Origin: Anthonomus grandis grandis
Taxonomy: Eukaryota > Arthropoda > Insecta > Coleoptera > Curculionidae
Direction: 5' to 3'
DNA length: 64,000 nucleotides
Assembly (NCBI RefSeq): GCF_022605725.1
Contig: NC_065553.1
Coordinates: 1,922,001-1,986,000 of the forward strand
Shown: positions 22,807-33,959 of the stretch, piece by piece
Position numbering within the stretch: position 1 is the first letter of the stretch
How the letters are laid out: each line of letters starts with the position of its first letter
The notes under the pieces: model-generated
What the model saw: only the letters and a program-made list of their open reading frames with translations
The model's database searches: none
What the model was told of the DNA's origin: nothing
Program-made: the position numbers and the translations under genes

Positions 22807-23530
22807 CAAGTACTCCTCGCAAAGGGGCACCTTGCACATAATAATCAAAAACTAAAAAAATTGTAGTTTTTGAAAAAAATCGAAATTTCGGTTTTTTACA
22901 ATAACCATGTACTTTTTTAGATCGAAAATTTTGCATAACTTTTTTGTCATTAAAGATAGACCTTTCATTTAAAAACTGTCAAGTACTCATAGCGAAGAGG
23001 CACCTTGCACATAATTATCAAAATTGAAAAAATTATAGTTTTTGAGAAAAATCGAAATTTCGGTTTTTTACAATTAACATGTACTTTTTTAGATCGAAAA
23101 TTTTGCATAACTTTATTGTTATTAAAGATAGGGCTTTCATTTAAAAACTGCTAAGTACTCCTTGCAAAGGGGCACCATGCACATAATTATCAAAATTGAA
23201 AAAATTATAGTTTTTGAGAAAAATCGAAATTTCGGTTTTTTACAATTAACATGTACTTTTTTAGATCGAAAATTTTGCATAACTTTTTTGTTATTAAAGA
23301 TAGGGCTTTCATTTAAAAACTGCCAAGTACTCCTTGCAAAGGGGCACCTTGCACATAATTATCAAAATTGAAAAAAATTTAGTTTTTGAGAAAAATCGAA
23401 ATTTTGGATTTTTACAATTAACATGTACTTTTTTAGATCGAAAATTTTGCATAACTTTTTTGTTATTAAAGATAGGGCTTTCATTTAAAAACTGCCAAGT
23501 ACTCCTTGCAAAGGGGCACCTTGCATATAT
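22807..23530. repeat. 172-bp tandem repeat, about 4.2 copies
   Basis: Units begin at 22807, 22980, 23152, 23324 and 23496 with the phrase CAAGTACTCCTTGCAAAGG; the fifth is cut near 23530. Spacing is 172-173 bp. Units 2-5 are near-identical; unit 1 is more diverged. The small open frames in units 3 and 4 are the same by-product of the repeat and not genes. Confidence 0.95.
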
Positions 23531-23978
23531 ATATCATTGTTAAGGTTAAGTCTCTGCACCATATGTCAAAATAATCAGTAGACACTGATCAAACACCATT
23601 CATTCTCTTCAAACATATCAGAACAACCAAAGTTCGCACGTTTGTTTGTGACGACTTATACGTATTTCATAACGCAAATATTTGTACTTAGTTGTTTCCT
23701 CAAGTTGTTTTTCCTTGATACATATTCCGCCGCCAATTACTAGGTTTGTCTTGTTGACAAACAGTAAACAAGAGTATTAGATATGTTAATTTTTAGTCGC
23801 ATATGTTTGGAGGCAGCGTTCAATCTTTCTAACATTTCTGTTTTTTTTTCGATTTATATTGATACCTAATCCTTCAAATCTATCTGTTTGCACATATACT
23901 AAAGCAAGTTGTTAAATAACTTTGGAGATACCTTTTTCGACACAGAAATTGTTCGTATCTTCATGAAGACTCACATGG

Positions 23979-24530
23979 CTATAGCGTTCTCATATTATTA
24001 CCCATTTCATCCTTTTTTAGAAGTCTTTGAAGTCTCCCGTTTGAGATAACAAACGTATCCAAAAAGTACTTTTTACAAACTACGATACTTTCTGTTTTAT
24101 TATTTAAAATGTATTTGTAATTAACAGACTTAGGCCCCTTTGATGTATCAGCCAGGTCATTAGGACGGTGTTGTTTCACGGGAACTCTTTGGACAAGTCC
24201 AGAAACATTTTGTCGAGAAAAATCGCTCAAACTCCAAAAACAAGAAAACATGATGTTTCTTTCCTCCTCGCTAAAAAAGTTATTGCAACGCTTTACACAG
24301 CCACACGTGCTGTTTTCAAAACTCTTTGCAGGAATTATCGTGCCTTTACCAGTAACATACTGCTTGCCGGTGTTCCTCAATATTTTTGCCTTGGTTTTCT
24401 TATGATCGTTATCATGTCGCACACGTTTTTTCCCACTTTGTACACCATTTTCGTCACTATCTATACGGTTTTCAGGAATATCGTTTAAATCACTCATTTG
24501 TTCCGTAAACAAAACCACGTTTTTCAACAA
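23979..24530 (-). pseudogene. Second Cys-rich TE-family protein, 3'-truncated
   Basis: A 183-residue minus-strand frame, probably starting at the internal MSDLNDIPENRIDSDENG. It has the same plan as the gene at 1030-3176: acidic N-terminus, basic KKRVRHDNDHKKTKAK, a Cys cluster (CGCVKRCNNFF), CFWSLSDFSRQNV, then YKYILNNKTESIVVCKKYFL and DTFVISNGRLQRLLKKDE. The spacing from the Cys cluster to the VCK..FL motif is similar in the two. Residue identity is low, so the two are different subfamilies. The frame ends after GNNMRTL, about where the SHYCR motif would begin. I see no matching TIRs nearby. Confidence 0.6.
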
Positions 24531-25615
24531 ACTAAAGAAATAATAAAACTTTGATGCTATCTAGTCAACCACAAAATACACAACACGTACCATAACACTA
24601 AAAAAACCTGATTAAACAAGAAAAAGCGAGTTTAATAGGACCTGGCGCGACATCGGAACAGCGTGGTGCCTTGACTTATACCACTATTCCAGCGAACGAT
24701 TCCATTATATTGAGAGGAATAACGTTAGGAAGCTCTTATCTTAGCTAAGTTAAAATTTTGACTTATAACAGTTTTCGACTGAATATATTAGACCAGTAGA
24801 AACATAATTAATGGTATAACTTAAAAATTAAAAAATACTGATATATACCACTTTTCCTCTGAGGGGCTCATGGTGGTCCATACGAGAAGCAGCTAGGGTA
24901 TTCACATTTTCTGTTGCTTAATTGTATCGAACGCTTTGTGATATTCTATGAACACCTCAAAACTAACGGTTTATTTTATTTGAACATTTTCTCTCTTTAT
25001 AATTTATGCTATATCCTGCTTACTTCGTCAATTGGTATTGAACTAGTTTGATTTTTAAATTGACAATTTAAATTCAGTTCAACCTGTTTGTCACTTTTTT
25101 AAGTGAAAAGCTTATGTACAGGGTGACAGTTTGAAAACGAATAGCATTTAATGTTGCCTCTACCAATTATAGTATGAAAATTAGGCGAAACACGTCAATT
25201 TACATATTAAGGAGGACAATTTTTGAGGCATTTGTTGTAGTGTAAAATTTTAAACGGTAACCCCTACTTCTGTTACCATTTTTGTATTCCTTATAAAATT
25301 CTACATAAACTGCATAAATTTTTTTCCAAAATCGTTACTTAACCTTACAAATGTGTGAAAAGTATTTTATGTACATTTAAGTAATGCGACTCCTTGAAAA
25401 ATTATGGTGATGATTATGAAATATCAGAAACCTTTACTACTTTATGACTTGTTGAAACATGGGTTCCATTCTTCTCCAAGTACAAGTACAGCCGATATTC
25501 AAACCGTTCTCAGACGTTTTGAAGAGTTTAAGGTGAAATACTTCTACACTCCTGTAAAATTCTTTGTTGTAATTGTTGAATTGAATCTGGTTGAGTTTTA
25601 AATACAATACGGGGG
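24531..25615. other. Anonymous region
   Basis: No gene recognised. A single TACAGGGTGACAGTTTG end at 25117 resembles a mariner/MITE tip, but no partner is seen. Confidence 0.45.
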
Positions 25616-26198
25616 ATACTTACGGGGGAGGTATACCTGAAAAATAAGAAAATTCCAAACTTTGAAGGTCGATATCTCGGACTCTATCAGCACTATCGGG
25701 AAAATTCCAACGGTTATGTCTTAGTTTATAATTCTGAATCCAACGATACCATTAACAAGGTCGTAGCTCTTATATTAGCCGAGATATCGCATTTTCAAAG
25801 CGCTCTCAGTCCCTTAGTTCTGCTTGGATCCTGTTATAACCCAGTATTTTTGTGATTGGAATAAGCCTATAGTATAGTTTCATTTTAAAAAATTTCAATT
25901 TTTGGTGAAAAAATTCCATACGAAAAATGAAAAATCTCAAATTTTGGTGGTTCATATCTCGGCTTTTATGAGCACTACCGGGAAAATTCCAACGACCTTG
26001 TCTTAGTTTGGTCCTTCTGAATCCAACCAAACTATCCGCAAGACTGTAGCTCTTATATTAGCCGAGATATCGCATTTTTGGTGACCATTTTTGGGCTCAA
26101 AAACGAGGTCAAAAACTGACTTTTTCCGACTTTTTGAAATATTTTCATTTCCTTAGTTCTGTTCGGATCCTGTTATAACTCAATGTTTTCGTGATGTA

Positions 26199-27577
26199 CA
26201 GTGGTGGCCAAAAGTATGAAAACTTTAAACTTTTTCACAAAATGCAGAAAATATCGCAATGCGAAAACTATAAAAAATATAAATAAACAGCTTATCAGCA
26301 AATAAAGAGATTTCAATGAAGGTAAAGCAAAAGAATGTTGTTTATTAGTTTTGATGAAAGAGGAGTTATTTCTCTGTGGCCAAATGTATGGAAACCATTA
26401 ATAAAATCATAATAATTGTTTACTACAAGCTGTTTCACGGTACGATTTTATTTGAGTGAAGACAGGCATCATGCCTAAGTGTAAATACTTATCTAGTAAT
26501 TTGAAAAGTAAAATAGTTGAACTATACCAGAAGGGTTATAAACAAATTGAAATTAGTAAAATTTAAACATTTTAAAAGGCACTGTTTCAAAAATAATTAA
26601 AAAATTTGAAGAGAGAGGCAATGTTTCGGTAGCCCACAAGCAAGAAAGACCAAGAAAGTTGTCCAAAAGGGCTATGAAGGTAATGAAATAATGAAATGAT
26701 GAGAATATCGATGAACGACCCAAAGAAAACTTCTATAGCCCATCTTACCTGGTCTCACCAAAATTGGAATACTGTATTGTTTAGTGACAAAAGTAAGTTT
26801 CAATTATTTGGGAGTGACGGGAGACGTTACGTCCGGCGACCAAAAGGTACAAGGTACATCCACAAATAACAAATGCCTACGGTAAAACATGGTGGTGGAA
26901 GCGTAATGGTGTGGGGTTGTTTCTCCCGATCAGGTGTTAAAATTGATGGAATAATGGACCGTTTTCTATACAAAGACATATTGGAGAACAACATGTTGCC
27001 TTATGCTGAGGAGGAAATGCCATTGAGATGGTTGTTTCAGCAAGACAACGACCCTAAACACAAGTCCCAATTTGTGAAAAACTGGTTAATTGAACAGAGC
27101 ATTGCTTTAATGGATTGGCCTTCACAGTTCCCAGATCTGAATCTTATAGAGAATTTATGGGATCATTTGAACAGGAAGATTCGAAACCATTCGATTTCAA
27201 ACAAGGCTCAACTGTGGGAAATACTGCAAACTGAGTGGGCTGCCATTTCCAGTGAAGACTGTGCAAAACTTGTCGATTCTATGCCACGAAGATGTAGAGA
27301 AGTAATAAATTTGGAGGGATATGCCCCAAAATATTAGCAGATTTTGATTTAGATGTAATTTATATAAATAACTTTCTTCAGTTTCCAAATTTTTGGCCAA
27401 GAAAATATTAATTTTATTTCATTTTCTTTTTATAATACGTTTAATTTCAAATTAATATGTTAAGTTAGGTAATATATTATATATACTTTATCACAATATG
27501 AGTAACTTTATTATAGTTCCTGGTTTCTTAAAAAAAAATACAAATTAAAAAAGTTTCCATACTTTTGGCCACCACTG
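26199..27577 (+). mobile_element. Tc1-like element, defective
   Basis: Ends are CAGTGGTGGCCAAAAGTATG on the left and its inverse on the right, with a TIR of about 28 bp and one mismatch. TA flanks both sides (26197-26198, 27578-27579). Length 1379 bp is below the usual 1.6 kb, matching an internal deletion in the transposase gene. Confidence 0.95.
26471..27337 (+). pseudogene. Tc1-type DD34E transposase, internally deleted
   Basis: Starts MPKCKYLSSNLKSKIVELYQ, followed by a helix-turn-helix (KGYKQIEISK, then KGTVSKIIKKFEERG after a shift). About 60-90 residues expected before the catalytic core are missing around 26690-26740. The core then runs LTWSHQNWNTVLFSDKSKF (first Asp), a stop near 26868, and a long frame from 26873 with VKHGGGSVMVWGCF, QQDNDPKH (second Asp) and FPDLNLIENLW (Glu). 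Asp and Glu are separated by 34 residues, the Tc1 signature; the usual SPDLNPIE is altered to FPDLNLIE. The C-terminus ends normally at ...LEGYAPKY. Not functional. Confidence 0.92.
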
Positions 27578-27929
27578 TACGTGATCGGAATAAGTCGCTG
27601 GTATAAAAAGTTCGATTTAAAAAAATTTAAATTTTTTGGTGAAAAAATTCGATACGAAAGGGTCCAAATTTTGGAGGTTTATATCTCGGCTTCTAAGAGC
27701 ACTATAGGGCAAATTCCAATGGTTTTATGTTAATTTTGTCCTTCTGAATCTAACGGGGACATCCACAAGGTCATAGCTCTCATATTAGCAGATATCTCAC
27801 GCTTTTAGGGCCTATTTTTGGCTCATCAACATTGTCGAAAAATTAGTTTTTTTCGAATTTTTATAATCCGGTGTTTTCGTAATCTAGATGAGGTTAGGTT
27901 TTAGGGAATATAGAATTTTGACGGTCCTG

Positions 27930-28368
27930 TGTGTATATATTTGCAGTTTGCTTATATGTTTTTAAGAATTTTAATTCCTTTACTGTTAATGGTAGTTTTC
28001 ATAATTACCCAACTCGTTCTAGAAATGACTTGTCCATGCCTCATAGCAGGCTACTTATTTCTAAAAAAATTGTATTAAGAATAGGTCCAAAACAAACAAA
28101 TAAATGTTTTTATGATGTAGATAGCTATATCTAGCCGATTAGGCACTTAAGTATTATAACTTTTTCAGCGATGTAATATCACTTCACTTTTGACTATTTT
28201 AACTTTTTTTGTAATATATAGTATAGGTGGATATTTTTGAATTTTATTTATCTAGGTAGTTAGTAATATTTTTTTAGGCCAAGATCCTAACATCTAAAAC
28301 TGTGATGAAATCCATACACTTTGTGTGTCTATTTTTTTTTTGGATAATAAAAGTTTTGATTTGATAGG
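27930..28368 (+). pseudogene. LINE E, 3' end
   Basis: The plus strand reads NGSFHNYPTRSRNDLSMPHS and RLLISKKIVLR, the C-terminal end found after the reverse transcriptase in jockey/CR1-like LINEs (HNY.TR....L..P). A 3' untranslated region ends AATAAAAGTTTTGATTTGAT near 28345-28368. The same GATTT-type tail closes the LINE pieces at 36045 and 39692, so the three belong to one group. Confidence 0.7.
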
Positions 28369-29479
28369 AATAAGCCTTTTCTGTTGAAATTTTTGTCCAC
28401 ACTGTTCTGAGCGACTAAGGAGACCTACAAGTCTTAAAACACAATTTCAACATCTGAAATTTTGCTTAGAAGCTTGCCTTTTGATCTACTATCAAAAAGT
28501 GTGTAATTTATTTACTATAAACGTTTATTTATTTGATTCTTGAAGCATATAAATAACAGAAAAACTCAAACAGTACAATTAGCAATTTTCCAGGAAGCTC
28601 CGGCCCCCTCCCGGGTTTGCACACACAGGTATATATTGGAAATTCGAAAAATCAGGCAGAAGGAATTTAAAATACGTCATGGGTTTTATACGGTCAGTTT
28701 AAATTGGTTTAGGAATTGGCCCGAGCTGATCTATTTATTTGTTTTTTTTTTATCCAGCTGATTTCCAATTTAGATTTTTTTTTCATTTCTTTTTACATTA
28801 ATAAATTGATCCAATATTTTTTATTTTTTATAGTGTAAAAGACCTAACTAGAAATCGTTTTAAAATACTTCAAATAAACTCAATATCCATTACAGCTCCA
28901 TTGTATTAAAACGCGAAACTAGAATTGTGTTTATTTACACCTTCCCATTGTATGCCTGTATTATAACAGTGCGCTTTAAAATACAAAGCGACCCGACGCA
29001 GCCCTATTATGGATAGATAGTCCCATGGGCATAAATGACCCTCCTGCTGAAAGCCATTTTCAAATAAATACTATTGAATTTTGGTTTTTACATTTTAGGT
29101 CTTTATTTGCCTTGTCAAATGATTGACGGGTAAGAGGGAGAGAACAAATGTGATATTTTGTGAAGTAAATAATTTGGTTTTTTGGATTGATTGTGAGGCG
29201 AATAAAAAGACGTGTTTTAATTGATTTTAGTATAAGTGTACTATTACAAGAATCTACATAGAATTTATTATAAAGGCTATTTAGGGTGAAATCTAAAATT
29301 ATAATGCTGTAGAAAAAAATGTAAAAGTATGTTTTTGGAAGCTATTTGAATACCAGGAATCTGGGCGCTAATTAGATGTTAAAATAATAATTTGCATTTT
29401 TGTAAAATGTAAGAAAACGTAAAAGAAATTAAGAGGATTTTAAAACCCTAATTTTATATTTAAATATAATGCAGTGATA
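28369..29479. other. Anonymous region
   Basis: No gene seen. 28960-29060 is mildly GC-rich. Confidence 0.45.
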
Positions 29480-30380
29480 TAGAAAAATAAGCAAAACAAA
29501 TAGAAGTATCCAGAAAAGAGGCAGACAATAAAAGAGAATACGAAAACAATAGTCTCAAAGAACTAGAGCCAAATAAAAAGAACAACAAAATAAGAAATTT
29601 CTTCTAAGTTAAAAAAATAAAAAACGGCTTTATATGTAGAGCTGGAATAATCAAAGTCATCAAGAATAACAAAAGTAACCTTATTGCAAATGAAACAGAA
29701 GTAATAGAAACTTTAAGAAGAGAGTTTGACAGTTTGCCAAGCGTAATTCTTTGATAAAAGAACCTACAGTGGAAGAAGTGTTATGTGCTATCCAGAAATT
29801 AAAAAAACAACAAAACAGAAAAACTGTAGTGCTTGCTTTCTATAAGCGCATCTGCCAAATTAGGAAAGAAAAGAAAATATTTCCTAACAGGATATAAAGT
29901 GCAGGAAATAAAGAAGTGTGTGAAATATACCTGAGCATTGTACCAACTATTTTAAGATTTTAAGTAAGCATGATAGAGCTGGGCAAATCAAAATCGTTAG
30001 TTAATTTTACAAAAACTTATGTAGAGTATCTAGAAGTACAGTAAGGCATGATGGAAAAAATGTCGATCCTATTTACCATCAATAGTGGTTTGAAATAGGG
30101 AGATGCGTCATCGCCACTTAATTTTAAATTAGCTTTAACTGAATTGTGCAAAAGGCAAGAAAAGAAACGCAGCTGTTTGGAAGGGTTCTTGTATAGTCCT
30201 AGCTTTTTCTGATGACGTAGACATAATGGAAAGTCAAAATGTCAGCGTCAAGGAAAAGTTCAGAAGTAATTGAAACTCTAAATCAACGAAGATAAACCGA
30301 AATATATTGCTACAATAAGACCAGAACGACAAGATAGATTGAAAGAGAATGAACCTGCAATGGAATTGTGAATGGAACTA
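29480..30380 (+). pseudogene. LINE F, RTE-like reverse transcriptase remnant
   Basis: Plus-strand blocks: NLIANETEVIETLRREFDS near 29675-29730, KEPTVEEVLCAIQKLK near 29760-29805, SRSTVRHDGKNVDPIYHQ near 30030-30085, then GDASSPLNFKLALTEL near 30100-30145 and LAFSDDVDIME near 30200-30230. The pattern GD..SP.LFNLALE and the G-less palm entry are those of RTE-clade LINEs. The catalytic box reads FSDD. Many stops are present. Confidence 0.65.
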
Positions 30381-31194
30381 CAACTTTGTAAAAGTTCATC
30401 AGTTAAAATATTTATGAGCTGCCTCTGACAATAGTATAATACAACATATTAGCAACATAATTTACCATTTATTAATAAGAACTGTAACTTTGCCAGCATC
30501 TAGCAATGGGGTAGACTCAAGGAAGGACTGGTGAATCAGTCTTCTTCAAACCCATTAATAATTTAATATGCTTGATCCAGTTAGAAAATAGAATAACATA
30601 TTAAGTTACAATAAGTTGCTTCAATTGTAGATTTTTTATTGTTTTTTTAAGACCTTTTAAAAGTTGTATGTTTAAGTCTTATAGTTTTATTTTTTGACAT
30701 TATCTGATACTCATTTATATGAGTCTATGGAAATAAATATTTGAGTATTGAGTATTAAATGTCTGGAAAAGGTGCCCTTACTACTTGAAACTTCCCAAGC
30801 AACACATCATTTATTATTATCGTTAAATATTTATTTATTTAATGAATTTTTAGTTTTGGTGTATTTGTCAATAATGTACCTATGGTCAAGGACAATTATT
30901 AAACTGTAGAATATATGTATATCATATACGAATTTATTTACAAAAAGAAGAAAATTTTGGCATTTATAAAAATTGACACAGGCTTTACATATCTAAGCTT
31001 CATTTTTTAAGCTCTCCTCCCAATGTTTTTAAGCTCCATTACACATCTCAAATATTTGATAAAATTCTTCTGAAATATCACTGTTTTTCATCCATATTAT
31101 TTATTCAAATAACGCTATTTTTTTAGTAAATATTTATTTATAAAATTATATTTAATTTAAATAAACAGTGTAATTAAATGAAATATTGAATATA

Positions 31195-31545
31195 TATTTT
31201 CTGCAAAAACATTGTTTTTTATCAGCATAACCCTTACCCCACCACCCACCCAAAACATTTGCCCAGTATGAAATTCTTTTGAAAAATCAGCATTTTTCGT
31301 CTATGATATCCAATCTAGTAGCACTGTTTTTTTTATAAAAATATTTATTAATATTCGTATATATAATTATATCAAACTTAAATAGGCAAACTGTTATTAG
31401 ATTTGATATTAACGATGAAACCCTGCATGCGTATTATTTTGGAAAATAAAGATTTTTAAAAAGATTTTCTTACTGGTAAGTTATGTGGGGTGGGTGGGGG
31501 GATAACGGTAGGTTTAATAAAAAACAGTTTTTTTGCAGAAAATAA
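31195..31545. repeat. Hairpin repeat with C-rich and G-rich arms (copy 2)
   Basis: Same plan as copy 1: TTTTCTGCAAAAACA, ACCCTTACCCCACCACCCACC, TGCCCAGTA; and inverted TTACTGGTAAG, GGGGTGGGTGGGGGG, TTTTTTTGCAGAAAATA. The spacer is AT-rich. It sits within the CAAGCAACACA element. Confidence 0.85.
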
Positions 31546-32539
31546 TTGCCCGAGAAAAAAATACCTTTTAAGAAAATTATAGGTGATAAAAAAATCTATG
31601 GTTTTTGTATCTATACTTTTCTCACACAACCTAAAGGTTTTTGAGTAAAACGTGAAAAGACCTTCTTTTATTTCTCGAAAGCAAGGCGTATTGCTACAAA
31701 AATTGTAGGTGTACCATATTGTTATTGCAAATAAGTAAAAATTAAGTTTTTCACAGATAAGTCATTAAGTTTTGAAAAATTTCTGTATTTTTTAATTCTA
31801 GACAACTTTTTATTATCTAGGTTCAAAAATACCGTTTTTAAATTAAAACTGTTGGTATATTATCAACCGTACATGGTCAAGGTATATTTATTAAACTAAA
31901 AAATATACGTATCATATCATATACGATTCTGTTTACATAACGTAGAAAATTTCGGCATTTAAAAAAATTGACCAAAAATCTAAAAAAAAGGTAATGCACT
32001 AACGTGTATGAAACAATAATAATTATACCAAATAAGTCATACAAATAAAAAACTTAAAAATACAAATTTGCTCAAAACTAAACAAGGGATTAAAAAATAA
32101 AATTTATTTAAAAAAATGCAGTGGTGTACTTTTTTGTATTATATAATACTTACCATAAATCCCTTATGAACGTTATTAGTTATTATTATTTTTTTCTTTA
32201 AATGTCAAAAAAAATCCCCTGATGCGTAAAACACATCTGCAAATTAAAAAAAAATATCTACATTGGTGGTAAACTTACTTAAAAAAAATTCATTTCATTA
32301 AACGTATTTTATAAATGTTTTTAAATAATATACAGTATCATACTTAAACGTTTCATTTTTATAAAATAATAATTGTCTATTATGTAATAATTTTTTTTTA
32401 AACGTGATTAAAACATAAACATAATATTAAAGTCCTTAACGTATATCACGCCGACTTTTTATCCGATATTTCTACTTGGAGTTTAACCAAAAATGTACAT
32501 CTGAAATAAACGTTTATTTTACTATCGTGTGTTGATTCA

Positions 32540-33040
32540 GTTCAGTGACTATTCCAGGCAGTTGAAACTTTTTCCAGGCAACTTCCTGGAAGAAATCGAT
32601 GCCTTTAACGGCCTAGAAGTGCTAAAAAATTACACCCAATAGTGTTAGCTGCTGGGAGACACCAAAAAATGAATTCCATTACTTTGAAATTGCTTGAAAT
32701 ATCTGAAAAACTTGCCTTAACTACTTGAAATTCAAATGACTATTCCAGGCAGTTAGAACTTCTTTCAGACAATTTCCTGGGAGAAATCGATGATTTCGAT
32801 TGCTTGGAAGTACCGAAAAATGACTCCCAATATGTCAATTATCCAAAGAGACCAAAAAATTAGTTCCACTACTTTAAAATTACTTCAAATGGCTAAAAAA
32901 GTTACCTTAACTACTTGAAACTCAAAGGAATAGTCCAGGCGGTTAAACTTTTTCCAGGCAATTTCCTGATAGTTGACACTATTAAGAGTCATTTTTTTAG
33001 GCAGTCGAAGACATCGATTTCTTCCAGGAAATTGCCTGCA
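32540..33040. repeat. About 190-bp tandem repeat with inverted last unit
   Basis: The phrase GACTATTCCAGGCAGTT starts near 32547 and 32740, with a related AATAGTCCAGGCGGTT at 32929. Each is followed by CAGGCAA-TTTCCTGG and AGAAATCGATG. Near 33003-33040 the same phrase returns inverted (CATCGATTTCTTCCAGGAAA, TTGCCTG). Confidence 0.8.
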
Positions 33041-33959
33041 GTGGTGTACTTTTCTTTTTATTAAAAAAAAAATTACGATAAACCTCTTACGAACGCCACT
33101 GGATTTTTTTTGTATGTCAAAAAATGCTTTTTGATGTATAAAGCATAATATTTTAAAAAATTCATTATATATATATATATATATAAATAAATATATAAAT
33201 AAAAAAAATATAAACTACATTGGTGGTAAAGTTATTTAAATAGAAAACTTTTTAAAAATTTTTTAACACCCTGTAGATATGAAAGTAAAACGTTTAGAAC
33301 ATACATTCATATAAAAAAAAATTAATATTTTCTTTGGAGAATTTCCCTGTAAAGTTTGTCGGTAGAGTTTTTGGACACCTGATACAGGTCTTTTACATGA
33401 CGGAGTTACATCGCAATTTATCATCCCTTAAGATTTTCCTGTGTATGATATTGCATTATTACACTATTAGATATATACGTATATGAAAATAATATCGTAT
33501 GATATCAGGGTCATTTCATCAAATATTTGAGGTGTAGTAATCGAGTTTAAAAACTAGATTTTTAAATCTCGTGTCAATTTTTTAAAATGCTGGAATTTTC
33601 TCCATTTTGTAAGCAGTTAAATAAATATACCATAATTATATATGGTTAGGACATAAACTTAAACCAAAAATTTACTAAAATTCGTTGAATAAACATATTT
33701 AACGATAATAATATATGATGTGTTGCTTGGATTAACATTCAGATAAGAAACAAATGTCGACAATTTTTTTAACAAATCTAATTAATTTTGAATCTGTAGC
33801 TTTTAAAAACAATTTGTGTGAATTTATTTTGAAGCCATATACTGTATCAAATGCAGGACATCCAAAAATCGAACGAGTCACAAAAAAATTCTTTAAGAGG
33901 CAATTTTTTAATATTTCCCGGCAATTAGAGTATTTTGCAAGGAAATCTATTACATAACT

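Larger units (their letters stand above)
25616..27880. repeat. Diverged tandem repeat (about 282-345 bp units) split by Tc1
   Basis: Phrases recur in order: ATATCTCGG, GAGCACTA..GG.AAATTCCAA, TCTGAATC, AGCTCT.ATATTAGC.GA, GGATCCTGTTATAAC, GTGAT.GGAATAAG. Copies of ATATCTCGG start at 25672, 25954 and 27681; the last gap includes the 1.38 kb Tc1 element. The second unit has an extra piece near 26080-26150. Sequence resumes in register after the Tc1 insertion (GTGATCGGAATAAG). Confidence 0.85.
30796..33732. mobile_element. Long AT-rich element with CAAGCAACACA ends, non-coding
   Basis: The left end CCAAGCAACACATCATTTATTATTATCGTTAAATA is matched inverted at the right end (positions 33685-33732), and the similarity extends inward about 200 bases (GAAAATTTTGGCATTTAAAAAA-like). 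Inside are the G-rich hairpin (31195-31545), a direct duplication of about 190 bp (32115-32300 and 33036-33260, sharing GCAGTGGTGTACTTTT and ACTACATTGGTGGTAAA), a tandem block (32540-33040) and, ending at 32533, a related internal end (AACACACGATAGT inverted). No reading frame of note. The 2.9 kb copy must depend on others to move. Confidence 0.75.

Noticed and set aside
22807..23530. Regular 172-bp spacing as a possible CRISPR-like array
   Set aside because: The whole unit is conserved, with no variable spacers, and the genome is eukaryotic. It is an ordinary tandem repeat.
23162..23543. Two similar 69-codon frames as a duplicated small gene
   Set aside because: They are the same register of the tandem repeat and differ only where the units differ.
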